A stretch of 44,027 bases of DNA from JBMNQS01 sp050944255 (GCA_050944255.1 JBMNQS010000007.1:1-44027); one strand, 5' to 3'. Shown: positions 1 through 8,682, numbered from the stretch's first letter. Notes: a model not told the origin generated them from the sequence alone. Made by a program: numbers and translations.

Positions 1-24
1 CGCATCGGACAGGCGGATAGTCAT
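1..24 (-). CDS. N-terminal fragment of a gene leaving the left edge
   Basis: Only about eight codons are visible, reading MTIRLSDA on the minus strand before the window ends. The case for a real gene rests mainly on the strong promoter at 88-116 pointing at it and on a purine-rich GAGGTG just before the ATG. That spacing is too short to be ideal, so the true start could be slightly upstream in the same frame. The first residues would suit a LacI-type regulator, but eight residues are not evidence of function. Confidence 0.3.
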
Positions 25-87
25 CACCTCATCGGCAATGCTTATCCTCTAACCTTGAACCTGACTCCGAATTTGTATTTCTTCAAA

Positions 88-116
88 AGGATAAACCAAA
101 TACTATATGATGTCAA
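88..116 (-). promoter_or_regulatory. Sigma-A-type promoter for the left-edge gene
   Basis: On the minus strand there is a perfect -35 TTGACA (111-116), a 17-nt spacer and a -10 TATCCT (88-93). Transcription would run off the left edge of the window. Confidence 0.6.
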
Positions 117-866
117 CCATTCTATCGAAATTTAACGAAACTGTAAAAACATTTTACCATATTCTTCTATTTATTATTTTGTTGCATTGCGTGTTTTATC
201 ACGGCATTTTTCAGAGTTTCAACGCGCGTCTTTGCCATAAACCACGCCGCAGACCGAACTGGCGCCGCCACCGGTAAGCCTGAGAGGGCATTGGCTTGGA
301 CGATGGCTCCTGCAGGCCGCCAGAGTATTGGCATCGCCTCGTTGCGATCCGCAATGATCGAAATACCGCCCGGCCTAGCAGGAATTCGCCTATTGCTATA
401 ACGGGCGTTATCCACGGACGCACCGAAAAGGCATCGCGCGTCATATATTTGTAAAGATTCCCTTATTTGTAAAAGTCCCCCTATATTTTACTGACGCCTT
501 CAGCTCTACTCTTGACAAAAAGCTGTGCCGTCGGGGACTTCATCGCGTAAAGCCTCTGCTGCGAAGCCTATGAATACGGCTCATTTCAATTGTACCCCAA
601 TGCATTGGCTAAATCCACCATACTAATTTAGTTGAAGACATTGGTTAAAGACGTTTGTTAGAGACGTTTGGTTACACCGACGGATACTTCTGTTTAAACC
701 GCCTATAAACGGCGGTGTTCGGTTAAATGATTTAAAAAACACTTCTTTTATCAAAAACGACATGCCGGGCAAGGGCCGTTAAATCATGGGAAAACAGCGG
801 ACAATTGGATATAATTTTCAAAAAAGTCGCCATATCCGCGTTATAACTCCAGGCCTGTATTTTAGC
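117..866. other. Long intergenic stretch with no convincing gene
   Basis: No reading frame here has a ribosome binding site and a recognisable product. The two overlapping minus-strand frames at 167-444 match no family I know. Inside lie three near-identical 13-bp tandem units (636-674) and a short GC-rich inverted repeat around 699-713. Confidence 0.5.
636..674. repeat. Three 13-bp tandem repeats
   Basis: Consecutive units AGACATTGGTTA, AGACGTTTGTTA and AGACGTTTGGTTA start at 636, 649 and 662, so the period is exactly 13 bp. They lie about 190 bp before the tRNA promoter. They could be direct-repeat protein binding sites or simple duplications. Confidence 0.6.
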
Positions 867-895
867 TTGCACAAGTATTGCCGGTATGGTATAAT
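867..895 (+). promoter_or_regulatory. tRNA-Ala promoter
   Basis: -35 TTGCAC (867-872), a 17-nt spacer and a perfect -10 TATAAT (890-895). The mature tRNA begins 10 nt after the -10 box. Confidence 0.8.
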
Positions 896-905
896 GCTTT
901 CGCTC

Positions 906-982
<77 letters not shown>

Positions 983-1083
983 AAGCATTCCGAATACGAA
1001 CCCTTCATTTATCTTTGTGAATGGGCTGTTCGGAATTGTGATAATGCGGGATCACGAAAAATAAGCCCGCCAAAGAAAAAAGC

Positions 1084-1112
1084 CCCCGTGAAGGCGCGAA
1101 GCCCTCACGGGG
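1084..1112 (-). terminator. Rho-independent terminator of the endolysin gene
   Basis: Stem CCCCGTGA/TCACGGGG (1084-1091 with 1105-1112). On the minus strand it is followed by a U-rich run (complement of 1075-1081); on the plus strand it is followed by ATTTTTT, so it could act in both directions. Confidence 0.8.
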
Positions 1113-1164
1113 ATTTTTTACGAATGCCCGCCGCAAGGAGGAAACGGCTGGCGGGAAGCTGTCT

Positions 1165-1956
1165 TTATCCTTTCCACGTGCCGCCCAACGCGGTCACGGT
1201 CTGCCGTCCGGCGATCCCGTCAACGGTCAGCCGCACCGAACCTTGAAAGGCGCGGACTGCGGTTCTTGTGTCGTCCCCGAAGATACCGTCAGCGCCAGCG
1301 CTCCCGCAAGCATACCCGCGGGCGATAAGCTCCCGTTGAAGCTCGCGCACGTCCTCGCCGCGCATATAAGGCGATACCCTCTTCAATAGACGGCGAACCG
1401 TCCATCCGGAAGCCTCCGGCGCTTGCGTTCCTGTCCCGCTCGCTCCGGTGATTTCGTCAGCAAAATATTTTGGTCGTCCGTATCTGTTCCAGCCGCCTTT
1501 ACTTAACGGTGATTTGATTACTCCGTAATCCCTGCCTTTAGCTTCGATTACGTTCAAGTCGTCGTCAACAATATAACCGATGTGCGTTGCCTTGCCGCTT
1601 GAATTAACTTTGAAAACCCAGTCCCCGCGGCGCGCTTCTTCCTTCTTGATGATCTCGCATTTTGCCATCATGCCGTTTGCGGACATGTCTGAAAAAACGG
1701 TCTTTGTTTCGTTTTGAAGGAACGCCATCCCCAGCCCCGAACAATCGAAGGCGCGGAGGCGGTCGCCAAAGCCTTCCGCCACGCGTTTTTTATAAAGCGC
1801 GATTGCGCGGGCGGCGTTCGCCGGTGATGTTTCCATCTTTTTGATCCACTCTTCGCTAATAACGTCCGCGCCCTGTCCTTGTGCGCCCCAAACGTAGATT
1901 GAACCGTTCTTCACTTCATCTTCAAGGTGTTTTATGAAATCGTTTAGTTTCGCCAT
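1165..1956 (-). CDS. Phage endolysin, NlpC/P60-like with peptidoglycan-binding domain
   Basis: A 263-residue protein, probably a cell-wall hydrolase used for phage lysis. The N-terminal part has the pattern of an NlpC/P60-like cysteine peptidase: FDCSGLGMAFL at about residues 90-100 supplies the candidate nucleophile Cys, and ATHIGYIVDDD at about 150 the catalytic His. After a Gly/Thr-rich linker, the last 70 residues form a PG_binding_1-type domain (MRGEDVRELQRELIARGY and GIFGDDTRTAVRAFQ). I chose the ATG at 1956 (MAKLNDF) because GGAGG lies 8 nt before it; the upstream in-frame TTG has no such site. There is no signal peptide, so export would need a holin, and none is intact here. Confidence 0.85.
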   Translation of the reverse strand: MAKLNDFIKHLEDEVKNGSIYVWGAQGQGADVISEEWIKKMETSPANAARAIALYKKRVAEGFGDRLRAFDCSGLGMAFLQNETKTVFSDMSANGMMAKCEIIKKEEARRGDWVFKVNSSGKATHIGYIVDDDLNVIEAKGRDYGVIKSPLSKGGWNRYGRPKYFADEITGASGTGTQAPEASGWTVRRLLKRVSPYMRGEDVRELQRELIARGYACGSAGADGIFGDDTRTAVRAFQGSVRLTVDGIAGRQTVTALGGTWKG

Positions 1957-2093
1957 GTTAATGTCCTCCAAAGGCTAAACCGCCGCGCCCGCTCGGTTGA
2001 ACGGTACGCGGCAGAGTGTTTTTACCGACGGGCAAGCGCCCGCCGCCATTAAACCGTCGCGGGAAAGGGGGAGGCCGCGCCGGATCGCTGGCA

Positions 2094-2190
2094 TTATTTT
2101 TCGATTTCCGCTTCGATGTACTGCGGAAGATTAAATACGGCGGCTTCGATCAAATTATCCAAGCTGTCTGGATCGAGTGTATGCCTTATG
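2094..2190 (-). pseudogene. 3' fragment of a small phage gene
   Basis: On the minus strand an open frame ends at 2094 with a protein-like C-terminus containing DSLDNLIEAAVFNLPQYIEA. This acidic helical tail resembles small proteins found just upstream of endolysins in late phage operons, but I cannot name the family. Reading upstream, the frame becomes low-quality sequence at about 2190, where the opposing tail gene begins, so the 5' part appears lost at the rearrangement junction. Confidence 0.5.
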
Positions 2191-4393
2191 TATTGTATCG
2201 AGTTACGGCGGCGATAAGGAACTTTCCTTCGATATTTCGCCCCGGCATCCCCTGTACCCGGAACTGATCGAGGAAACGCGCCTTGAATATGACGGCACCT
2301 ATTATGTGATCAAGGCCGTCAACGAGCGCAAGGATGTGTCGAGCATTATCGCTCCGCTGGACCTGGGCGAACTGCAGGCGGATGTGTTTGTGGGCCAGCG
2401 CACTTACACGGACGTGTCGCTGATGGAATATTTGGGTATAGTGCTGCACAGCGGAACCGGATGGCAGGCTATGAATCATGGGGCGGTAGACAAAACGGCG
2501 ACGATTGAATTTGCGGACTGCACGGTCCTGGAGGCGCTGCGCCTTGCCATGGACGCCTACGAATGCGTGTTTGAATATGACAACGTAAACCGGATCATCT
2601 ACATCATCCGGCCGGACAACAGGCAGCCCACGGGTACGTTTTTCAGCGAGGAGCTGAACATGACCGACATCAGCTTCAAGGGCGAAAGCGACGACTTCTG
2701 CACCAGGCTCTATCCTTACGGCAAGGATTTCAGCAAGGAAGCTCCCTATGTGGAAGAGGACCCGACGAACCATGAGGACGGCAGCGGCGATGGCGGCGGA
2801 GGCGAGCCTGAACCTGAACCGGAGCCTGAACCTGAACCGCCCACGGGCATTGTGGATATCACCGCCGTCAACGACGGGATCGAGTACATCGAGAACCACC
2901 AGTACAGCGATAAAATCATTTCCCGCATATGGCGGGATGAAAGCATCGAGACGCCGCAGGAACTCAAAGCCACTGCTCAGGCCCTGCTTGCCCGATTGTC
3001 TCATCCGGTGCGGAGCTACACCTGCACGGTGATGGACCTTGCGGCGCTGAATGATGCCTATGAGCATTTCAGGTGCGAGCTTTACGACGTGGTGACGCTG
3101 CTGGACTCCAGGCACAACACCCGCCTGGACCATAGAGTGGTGGAATACAAGCATTACCCGGATCATCCGGACCAAAACGTAGTGACGCTGGCCAGCGTGC
3201 CACAGAAAATCAGGGGCGTTGTCCAGACCATCAAAGAGACGGTCCTCACCACCCAGGACCGGATCAACGTCATGAAACGGGACCTGGACGTAAGTTTCTC
3301 GCACATTGCCCGGCGCGACGAGGTGAAGGGGCTCATAGCAAGCGAAGTGGTGCAGAGTGCCGAAGTACTCCGCTCCCAGTTGCAGGAAGAGTACGCCAAC
3401 AATATAGAAAGCCGCATGTCGACTTTGGAGCAAACTGCCCGGGCACTGAGCTTTCAGACGAAAGTGCGCGGCGGCTCCAATCTGCTTTTGGGCACGGCGG
3501 CCTTTGATTTGAAAAATTGGGCTGTGCAGGGCGATGTAAGCGCCACGCGGACCGACATGCGGGTGGATACCCTCACCGAGAGCGGTGGCGCCTTTTGTAT
3601 CCGAAAAGGCGAGGCAGAATTGGGCAGCCTCTCCCAGAGCGTGCGCACGATCATCGGCGGGCAGTACTGCTTCAGTTTTTTATATAAGCTGGAGGGAAGC
3701 GAGCCCGGGCCGGCGATGCTGCATATTAACGGGCAAAGCCATGATTTCATGAATGAGGATGAACAGGAACCGGGAGAGCCAGGCGACCCCGGGGAACCGG
3801 AAGATCCGGGTGACCCCGAGGGACCAGAAGAGCCGGGCGATCCCGAGGGACCGGAAGAGCCGGATGACCCCGAAGAGCCGGAAGAACCAGGCGATGGTGA
3901 AGGTTCCGGGGATGAAGGCGACGATGGCGAGCCGGACGAAACGCATACACTGCCGTATCAGGAGGGTTGGCGGCATTACCGCGGCACCTTCTTCGCACAA
4001 GACAGCGTGACTACTTTTCAAATCACGAACGTGCAGGGTGTGCTGTACGCAGCGGATATTGCTCTTATGCCCGGCGCGTATGTCACCGCATGGCAGCAGG
4101 GACAAGATGAACTCATGACCGATACCATGCGTTTTGCCAATGGTCGGTTGGCCATTATCGGCAATCAGGATAAATTACAGACGGAAATTACCAGCAGCCA
4201 GATACGGGTCGTAAAGAATGTGGGCTCTGATGCAGAAGAAGAACTGTGGTATGTTTCCCCGGACGGTACCGAACTGAGCTCAACGACCATTAAAAAGACG
4301 GCCACCTTTGAGGCCGACAGCACATCATATGTAATAATGCCGGAAGGCACCGGACATGTGCTGCATATTATCAACGATATTATTCCGAGTTAG
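2177..4393 (+). CDS. Phage tail-associated protein (minor structural/endopeptidase type), 5'-truncated
   Basis: 738 codons open from a GTG at 2177, with no good ribosome binding site. The sequence LSFDISPRHPLYPELIEE followed by YDGTYYVIKAVNERKD is typical of the interior of the N-terminal domain of phage minor structural (Tal-like) proteins, so some tens of residues are probably missing. Domain order: tail hub-like region 1-190; an acidic Gly/Pro linker with six Glu-Pro pairs (about 192-222); a second hub segment to about 350; a coiled-coil-like stretch (about 355-425); a carbohydrate-binding-like beta domain split by a long Pro/Glu/Asp/Gly insert (about 526-592); and a beta-rich C-terminus. 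It would link baseplate and receptor-binding proteins. With the start lost, it is likely a pseudogene, although the remaining frame is intact over 2.2 kb. Confidence 0.75.
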   Translation: MYALCIVSSYGGDKELSFDISPRHPLYPELIEETRLEYDGTYYVIKAVNERKDVSSIIAPLDLGELQADVFVGQRTYTDVSLMEYLGIVLHSGTGWQAMNHGAVDKTATIEFADCTVLEALRLAMDAYECVFEYDNVNRIIYIIRPDNRQPTGTFFSEELNMTDISFKGESDDFCTRLYPYGKDFSKEAPYVEEDPTNHEDGSGDGGGGEPEPEPEPEPEPPTGIVDITAVNDGIEYIENHQYSDKIISRIWRDESIETPQELKATAQALLARLSHPVRSYTCTVMDLAALNDAYEHFRCELYDVVTLLDSRHNTRLDHRVVEYKHYPDHPDQNVVTLASVPQKIRGVVQTIKETVLTTQDRINVMKRDLDVSFSHIARRDEVKGLIASEVVQSAEVLRSQLQEEYANNIESRMSTLEQTARALSFQTKVRGGSNLLLGTAAFDLKNWAVQGDVSATRTDMRVDTLTESGGAFCIRKGEAELGSLSQSVRTIIGGQYCFSFLYKLEGSEPGPAMLHINGQSHDFMNEDEQEPGEPGDPGEPEDPGDPEGPEEPGDPEGPEEPDDPEEPEEPGDGEGSGDEGDDGEPDETHTLPYQEGWRHYRGTFFAQDSVTTFQITNVQGVLYAADIALMPGAYVTAWQQGQDELMTDTMRFANGRLAIIGNQDKLQTEITSSQIRVVKNVGSDAEEELWYVSPDGTELSSTTIKKTATFEADSTSYVIMPEGTGHVLHIINDIIPS
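3811..3885 (+). repeat. 27-bp coding repeat in the tail protein insert
   Basis: Three 9-residue units of the type D-P-E-G-P-E-E-P-G/D follow each other with a 27-bp period. They lie inside a longer Pro/Glu/Asp/Gly tract (about 3751-3950) that has no Cys, Lys or aromatic residues. Confidence 0.7.
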
Positions 4394-4404
4394 GAGATGA
4401 GAAA

Positions 4405-6141
4405 GTGGCGACATATAGCGGAACAACAGCCAGTTCATACTGGCCATGCAGGGCAATCGTAACGCAGGAATCCCAGAATATTACGGGCAACACGTCCAGT
4501 GTGAAGGTTGTCTTCCAGATCGGCCGGCAAAGCGGTACCGGCAATTCATACGGCCAGACTCAAAATGCATCTTATTATATCGATATAGGCGACAATAAGA
4601 GCGGCACCATACAAAAGGCGTACAACTGGAATCTGGCCATTGCAGGGCAGTGGAAGGAAATTGCGTCCCGTACGGTAACGGTTCCGCATAACGCGGACGG
4701 CACAAAGACGGTATCGTTTAAATGCAGGTGGGAAAGCAACATCTCCCCCGCATGGATCCAGGTCAGCGGCAACTTTGCGTTGACGAGGATTCCCAGGCAG
4801 ACTTCATTTTCGACAACTGAGTTAAAGGTGGCCAGCTCCTATAAGGTGACGCTCACGCCGCCCAGTACGGGGCTTACACATACGGTCAACCTCAAATATA
4901 AAAATTTTGATAAGTCCTACAATGTGGCAAAGAATGTGAACACTTTAACCGTCAGTGCGAACGATACGAGCCTACTTTATGCGCAGATGCCCACGGCCAA
5001 CAGCGCCAAGGCTACCATGACCGTCACCAATTCCCTGGGCCTTTCCAAGAGCGCGGAAATCAACATTGCCATTGATCCGGCAAAGGCAAAACCAATATTC
5101 AGCAGCTTCACGTTTATGGATGATTCTGCGGCGGTGCAGGTCACCAATAACAACCAGGTGTTTGTTAAAGGCGTCAGCAAAGTGAAGGTGGTCATTTCCG
5201 CCGCAAATGCGGCCAAGAGCAATACCGGCGCAACAATCAAGCACTACATCGCAGAAAATGGGGCGAGCAATAAAAAGACCGTCACATACAATGCCAGCGG
5301 AAATACGATCGTATTGGACAATGTCGTGGAGTCCAATTCCATCAGCGTGACGGCCGTAGACGGCAGGAACAACGAGACAAAAGTGACTCCAAGTGGAGGG
5401 CTGGCGCTGATTCAATACTATAAGCCCAGGGTTGCAAGCGCCAAAGTGGTACGTGAAAACGGCGTCGGTTCCAGGATATTTCTTACGGTAAATATTGATT
5501 TGTTCTCAGAGGGCCTGGGCCAGGCAACGAATCAAATCGTATCTGTCGGCTATGCCTGGAGAGTTAAGGGCGTATCCCAGTGGACAACGGGCACTACCTC
5601 GCTGCCCAACCAGAAGAATTTTACAATAGCCATACGCGGCGATCTGGGAAGCGATGGGTTTGATTCCAAAACCTATGACCTGCGGATTCGCGTGGCCGAT
5701 CTTCTCCAATCTTCCAACGACCATCTTTTAACCATCAACTCGGGCATTCCGGTGATGGATATGTACAGGAACAATACCACCGTCGGCGTGGGCATTGGAA
5801 AGCGCTGGGAGCAAGGGGCGTTGGATGTAAAGGGGGATATCCATACCTCCGGCAATCTTTATCAAAAGAATAATAAAGTGTGGACATTGGCCGATTTGCA
5901 ATTTAAAAGTGGCTCGATCAACATTACACCTAATGCAAATAACGTTGTGACGGTGCCAATCACATATATGGGTCATCCTTTTTCAGAAACGCCCAGAGTA
6001 TCCGCAAATCCACATACCGGTAGACCAGACATAACTTCTGTTTCTATGTCGGGCTCCACGGTTAGCGCAAATATATATTTATACAGAGCAAGCAGTTCGT
6101 CAATAAACGTCAGCTGGATAGCGGTAAGGGGGAGTGTATAA
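4405..6141 (+). CDS. Phage tail/receptor-binding protein, DUF859-like
   Basis: 578 residues from a GTG at 4405, preceded by TAGGAG at 8 nt; the gene begins 11 nt after the tail protein stop. The N-terminal ~130 residues form a beta sandwich rich in Ser/Thr/Asn. The middle contains repeated Ig-like beta segments (for example FTFMDDSAAVQV and KSTYDLRIRVADLLQ-like pieces). A motif of the form GVGIGKRWEQGALDVKGDI near residue 475 is typical of siphovirus DUF859 and baseplate-fibre proteins, just before the tip domain. The last ~70 residues (PRVSANPHTGRPDITS to INVSWIAVRGS) resemble an H-type lectin fold, suggesting glycan binding at the host surface. The gene is intact, unlike its upstream neighbour. 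Confidence 0.8.
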   Translation: MATYSGTTASSYWPCRAIVTQESQNITGNTSSVKVVFQIGRQSGTGNSYGQTQNASYYIDIGDNKSGTIQKAYNWNLAIAGQWKEIASRTVTVPHNADGTKTVSFKCRWESNISPAWIQVSGNFALTRIPRQTSFSTTELKVASSYKVTLTPPSTGLTHTVNLKYKNFDKSYNVAKNVNTLTVSANDTSLLYAQMPTANSAKATMTVTNSLGLSKSAEINIAIDPAKAKPIFSSFTFMDDSAAVQVTNNNQVFVKGVSKVKVVISAANAAKSNTGATIKHYIAENGASNKKTVTYNASGNTIVLDNVVESNSISVTAVDGRNNETKVTPSGGLALIQYYKPRVASAKVVRENGVGSRIFLTVNIDLFSEGLGQATNQIVSVGYAWRVKGVSQWTTGTTSLPNQKNFTIAIRGDLGSDGFDSKTYDLRIRVADLLQSSNDHLLTINSGIPVMDMYRNNTTVGVGIGKRWEQGALDVKGDIHTSGNLYQKNNKVWTLADLQFKSGSINITPNANNVVTVPITYMGHPFSETPRVSANPHTGRPDITSVSMSGSTVSANIYLYRASSSSINVSWIAVRGSV

Positions 6142-6479
6142 TGCTTAGTATCGTAGCGGATGAGGCTGGAAAGATCCTGATGGCAATGGATGGCGACGGC
6201 TACCTCACCGAAGGCATCGAAATCAGCAGCCTGCCCCAGGGCGTTACCCTGGATAACATCGGTGATTACCGGTATATCGGCGGAGAATTCATATTTGACG
6301 AGTCTTTGATGCAGCTTCGCCTGCAAAGCGAACAATTGGAACAAGAGGCGGCGCCTCTGTCACAGATACAGCTATTGGAGGCGAAGATCGAATCGCTGTC
6401 CAAAATGATGCAGGCGCAGGCCGATGAAATCCTTCGTGTTAAAACAAGCGCGCAAGGCGCATCCGAAAACACAAAGTAA
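6141..6479 (+). CDS. Small phage tail-end protein with C-terminal coiled coil
   Basis: 112 residues. The ATG at 6141 overlaps the stop of the preceding gene as TAATG, so the two are translationally coupled. The first 60 residues are a compact beta domain (DGDGYLTEGIEI, YRYIGGEFIFDE). The rest is a heptad-like helix rich in Leu, Gln and Glu. Such proteins often close the tail-fibre cluster in Firmicutes phages, where they may act as fibre chaperones or connectors. I do not recognise a named family. Confidence 0.7.
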   Translation: MLSIVADEAGKILMAMDGDGYLTEGIEISSLPQGVTLDNIGDYRYIGGEFIFDESLMQLRLQSEQLEQEAAPLSQIQLLEAKIESLSKMMQAQADEILRVKTSAQGASENTK

Positions 6480-6499
6480 AACGCAAACAAACATCAATA

Positions 6500-6535
6500 A
6501 AAGCCGGGCTGAGGAAAGCCCGGCTTTCTTTTTTT
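6500..6535 (+). terminator. Terminator of the tail gene cluster
   Basis: Perfect stem AAAGCCGGGCT/AGCCCGGCTTT (6500-6510 with 6517-6527) followed by CTTTTTTT, 20 bp after the last phage stop codon. Confidence 0.9.
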
Positions 6536-6689
6536 GCAGAATTGGAAACTGAACGTCATTATAATAACTGCATTTTATTCTGGAGACCTCTGACCTCTGC
6601 GTCCTGTCCATGTCTGCGCAGCTTTATTATCTTTATTGTACGGCGTTTCATTATGCCCATTAAAAGCGTTGGAAAGGGTTTTTCCGGGT

Positions 6690-7502
6690 TCAGCCGACAT
6701 TCAGCGTCTCGTTCATGCTACCCGTGCGGTACCCCTTCAAATCGAGGGAAACGTAGCTGAAACCGTACCCTTTGAGTTGTTCGTAGACCCTGTCGCGGCA
6801 GGAAGGCTCCATGATCTTGTCAAACTCCTGGGGGGAGATTTCGATGCGCGCCAGGTTGCCGTGGATGCGCACGCGTACCTGCCGGAAACCCAGATCCAGC
6901 AGGAGCTGTTCGGCCAAATCCACCATCTTCAGTTTTTCCGCCGTAATGGATTCCCCGTACACAAAGCGGGAGGACAGGCATGCGAACGACTGCTTCTGCC
7001 ATGTGGGCAGGCCAAGCTCCCTGGAGAGAAGCCGGATTTCCTCCTTACTCAGTCCCGCGTGCCGCAGAGGACTTAAGACCCCAAGCTCGGATACGGCCTG
7101 CAGTCCCGGCCTGTAGTCCCCCGTATCGTCGGTATTGGAACCTTCCGCCACGTGCAGAAGTCCGTTTTGCTGCGCGATGGCCCTGATCTTCGTAAACAGT
7201 TCCGTTTTGCACAGATAGCAGCGGTTGACCGGATTGCAGGAAAAGCCCTCAATGTCCAACTCTTCCGAGTCGCAGATCACATGACGGATACCATGAAGCT
7301 GTGTGAAGGCCTGCGCCTCCTTCAGTTCTCTTTCGGGAAACGAACAGGAACGGGCGGTCACCGCCATGACGTTGCCCCCCAAAACGTCGTAAGCGACTTT
7401 CAGCAAAAAGGTGGAGTCCACGCCGCCGGAAAATGCCACGGCGACGCTGGTCAGCTCCTTTAAATAATCCTTCAGTTTTTGTAATTTCAACTGTGCGTCC
7501 AT
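6690..7502 (-). CDS. larE: ATP-dependent sacrificial/catalytic sulfur transferase LarE
   Basis: 270 residues of the PP-loop family. LarE adenylates the carboxylates of the pyridinium biscarboxylate made by LarB and converts them to thiocarboxylates, so that LarC can insert nickel and form the pincer cofactor. The PP-loop SGGVDSTFLLK lies at residues 25-35. Three cysteines are arranged as CYLC (95, 98) and ACLSSRF (175), the layout of LarE proteins that hold a [4Fe-4S] cluster rather than sacrificing one Cys. The start at 7502 has GGAGG 6 nt upstream; the longer frame to 7583 lacks a site. Its partners larB and larC lie 30 kb away (37806-39946); larA is not in the window. Confidence 0.93.
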   Translation of the reverse strand: MDAQLKLQKLKDYLKELTSVAVAFSGGVDSTFLLKVAYDVLGGNVMAVTARSCSFPERELKEAQAFTQLHGIRHVICDSEELDIEGFSCNPVNRCYLCKTELFTKIRAIAQQNGLLHVAEGSNTDDTGDYRPGLQAVSELGVLSPLRHAGLSKEEIRLLSRELGLPTWQKQSFACLSSRFVYGESITAEKLKMVDLAEQLLLDLGFRQVRVRIHGNLARIEISPQEFDKIMEPSCRDRVYEQLKGYGFSYVSLDLKGYRTGSMNETLNVG

Positions 7503-7679
7503 ACAGGTCCCTCCGATTTTATCAGTATGCGGCCAGGCCGGCAATACAACATTTTGTATGTTATTATTATACACGCCTGTCAAGCGGACGAAAATGCTCT
7601 CTGCGGCGATCGGCGTCGAAAGAGGCCTGGCTTTCTCACGCGGCCTAAATGGCGACGCAGAAGAGTGCCGTCTCGCCGA

Positions 7680-7708
7680 TTGTCCGCAGGCCCCGCCTGC
7701 GCTATAAT
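7680..7708 (+). promoter_or_regulatory. Promoter of the MBL-fold gene
   Basis: -35 TTGTCC (7680-7685), a 17-nt spacer and a perfect -10 TATAAT (7703-7708). The start codon is about 70 nt downstream. Confidence 0.6.
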
Positions 7709-7776
7709 AAATAAAGGCAGCACTGCGAAACCAAGCTCCGGCGGGCTTTCAATTTTATATTAAAGGAGGACATCCC

Positions 7777-8607
7777 ATGCTCACGGGAAAAGCGCTCATG
7801 GACGAAATCCTAAGCTATCGGCCAAGGGACGGCGAGATCGCCTTTTGGTGGCTCGGCCAGATCAGCTACATAGTCAAAGTCGACGGCATCATCTTTGCTT
7901 TCGATCCCTATCTGAATCCCCGTGGCGACCGGCTCATTCCGCCCTTTTTCACGCCCCAGGAGCTTGTCGGCGCCGATTATGTGCTGGGCTCCCATAATCA
8001 CGGCGACCATATCGACCATACGGCGCTTCCCGGCATCGCGGCCGCGTCGCCCGAAACCAGATTTGTGATTCCCGCCATGTTTTTAGATGAACTGGCGCAA
8101 AAGCTGGGCATTTCCAAAGATCGTTTTATCCCTCTGGACGAGGCGCTTTGCTTCACCGACGAGCAGAGGGGCGTCACCATCCGCGCCATCGCCTCCGCCC
8201 ACGAATTTTTGGACCGGGACCCGCAGACGGGCTATCATCCGAGCCTGGGCTACATCGTGGAAGCCGGCGGCGTGCGCATCTATCACAGCGGCGACACCTG
8301 CAAATACGAGGGACTTGAAACGCGGCTTAAAAGCGCCGGACCCATTGACCTGATGATCATCCCCATCAACGGCCGCGACGGCAGGAAATACCGCAGCGGC
8401 ATCATCGGCAACATGACCTTCAACGAGGCTGTGGACCTGGCCGGTGTGGTGGAACCCCGCCTGGTCTGTCCCTCTCATTACGATATGTTTGCGGGAAACA
8501 GCGCGGACCCCATCCTCTTTGCCGACTACATGGAGGCCAAATACCCCCTCCAGAAATTCTGGATCGGCGGCCACGGGGTGCGCGTATCACTCTACGCGGA
8601 CGAATAA
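7777..8607 (+). CDS. MBL-fold metallo-hydrolase, UlaG/YtkL-like
   Basis: 276 residues with the metallo-beta-lactamase fold. The metal-binding motif is SHNHGDHIDH (about residues 72-81), with further ligands in IASAHEF, YHSGDTCKY and CPSHYDMF. The family includes L-ascorbate-6-phosphate lactonase UlaG and many proteins of unknown substrate, and no ula genes are nearby, so the substrate is open. The ATG at 7777 follows AAAGGAGG by 6 nt. It is monocistronic: own promoter at 7680-7708 and a 16-bp hairpin downstream. A shorter relative of the same superfamily is encoded at 42182-42826. Confidence 0.85.
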   Translation: MLTGKALMDEILSYRPRDGEIAFWWLGQISYIVKVDGIIFAFDPYLNPRGDRLIPPFFTPQELVGADYVLGSHNHGDHIDHTALPGIAAASPETRFVIPAMFLDELAQKLGISKDRFIPLDEALCFTDEQRGVTIRAIASAHEFLDRDPQTGYHPSLGYIVEAGGVRIYHSGDTCKYEGLETRLKSAGPIDLMIIPINGRDGRKYRSGIIGNMTFNEAVDLAGVVEPRLVCPSHYDMFAGNSADPILFADYMEAKYPLQKFWIGGHGVRVSLYADE

Positions 8608-8682
8608 CAGCAGCCGGCATCCACGCTCTTGCCCGTGACGGCAAGTATCGGCTTTCCCCCGCTTACCATAGGCAATCAAAAC

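Larger units (their letters stand above)
1165..6479. mobile_element. Prophage remnant of two inverted fragments
   Basis: The region holds only late phage functions: an endolysin and a truncated small gene on the minus strand (1165 to about 2190), then a truncated tail gene, a DUF859-like tail protein and a small tail-end protein on the plus strand (about 2177-6479). Integrase, packaging, head and replication genes are absent. Both arms end in strong terminators (1084-1112 and 6500-6535). The opposite orientation of genes that normally lie in one late operon, with the two truncated ends abutting, points to deletion plus inversion, or to two different phages. Confidence 0.75.

Noticed and set aside
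167..444. Two overlapping minus-strand frames of 77-82 codons
   Set aside because: No ribosome site, no family resemblance, and each undermines the other; left as non-coding.
2186..3433. 415-codon minus-strand frame
   Set aside because: Lies antisense to the tail protein, which has phage family motifs; the antisense product has none.
6480..6690. Right attachment site copying the tRNA-Ala 3' end
   Set aside because: I looked for the T-arm and acceptor sequence after the phage genes and did not see it.
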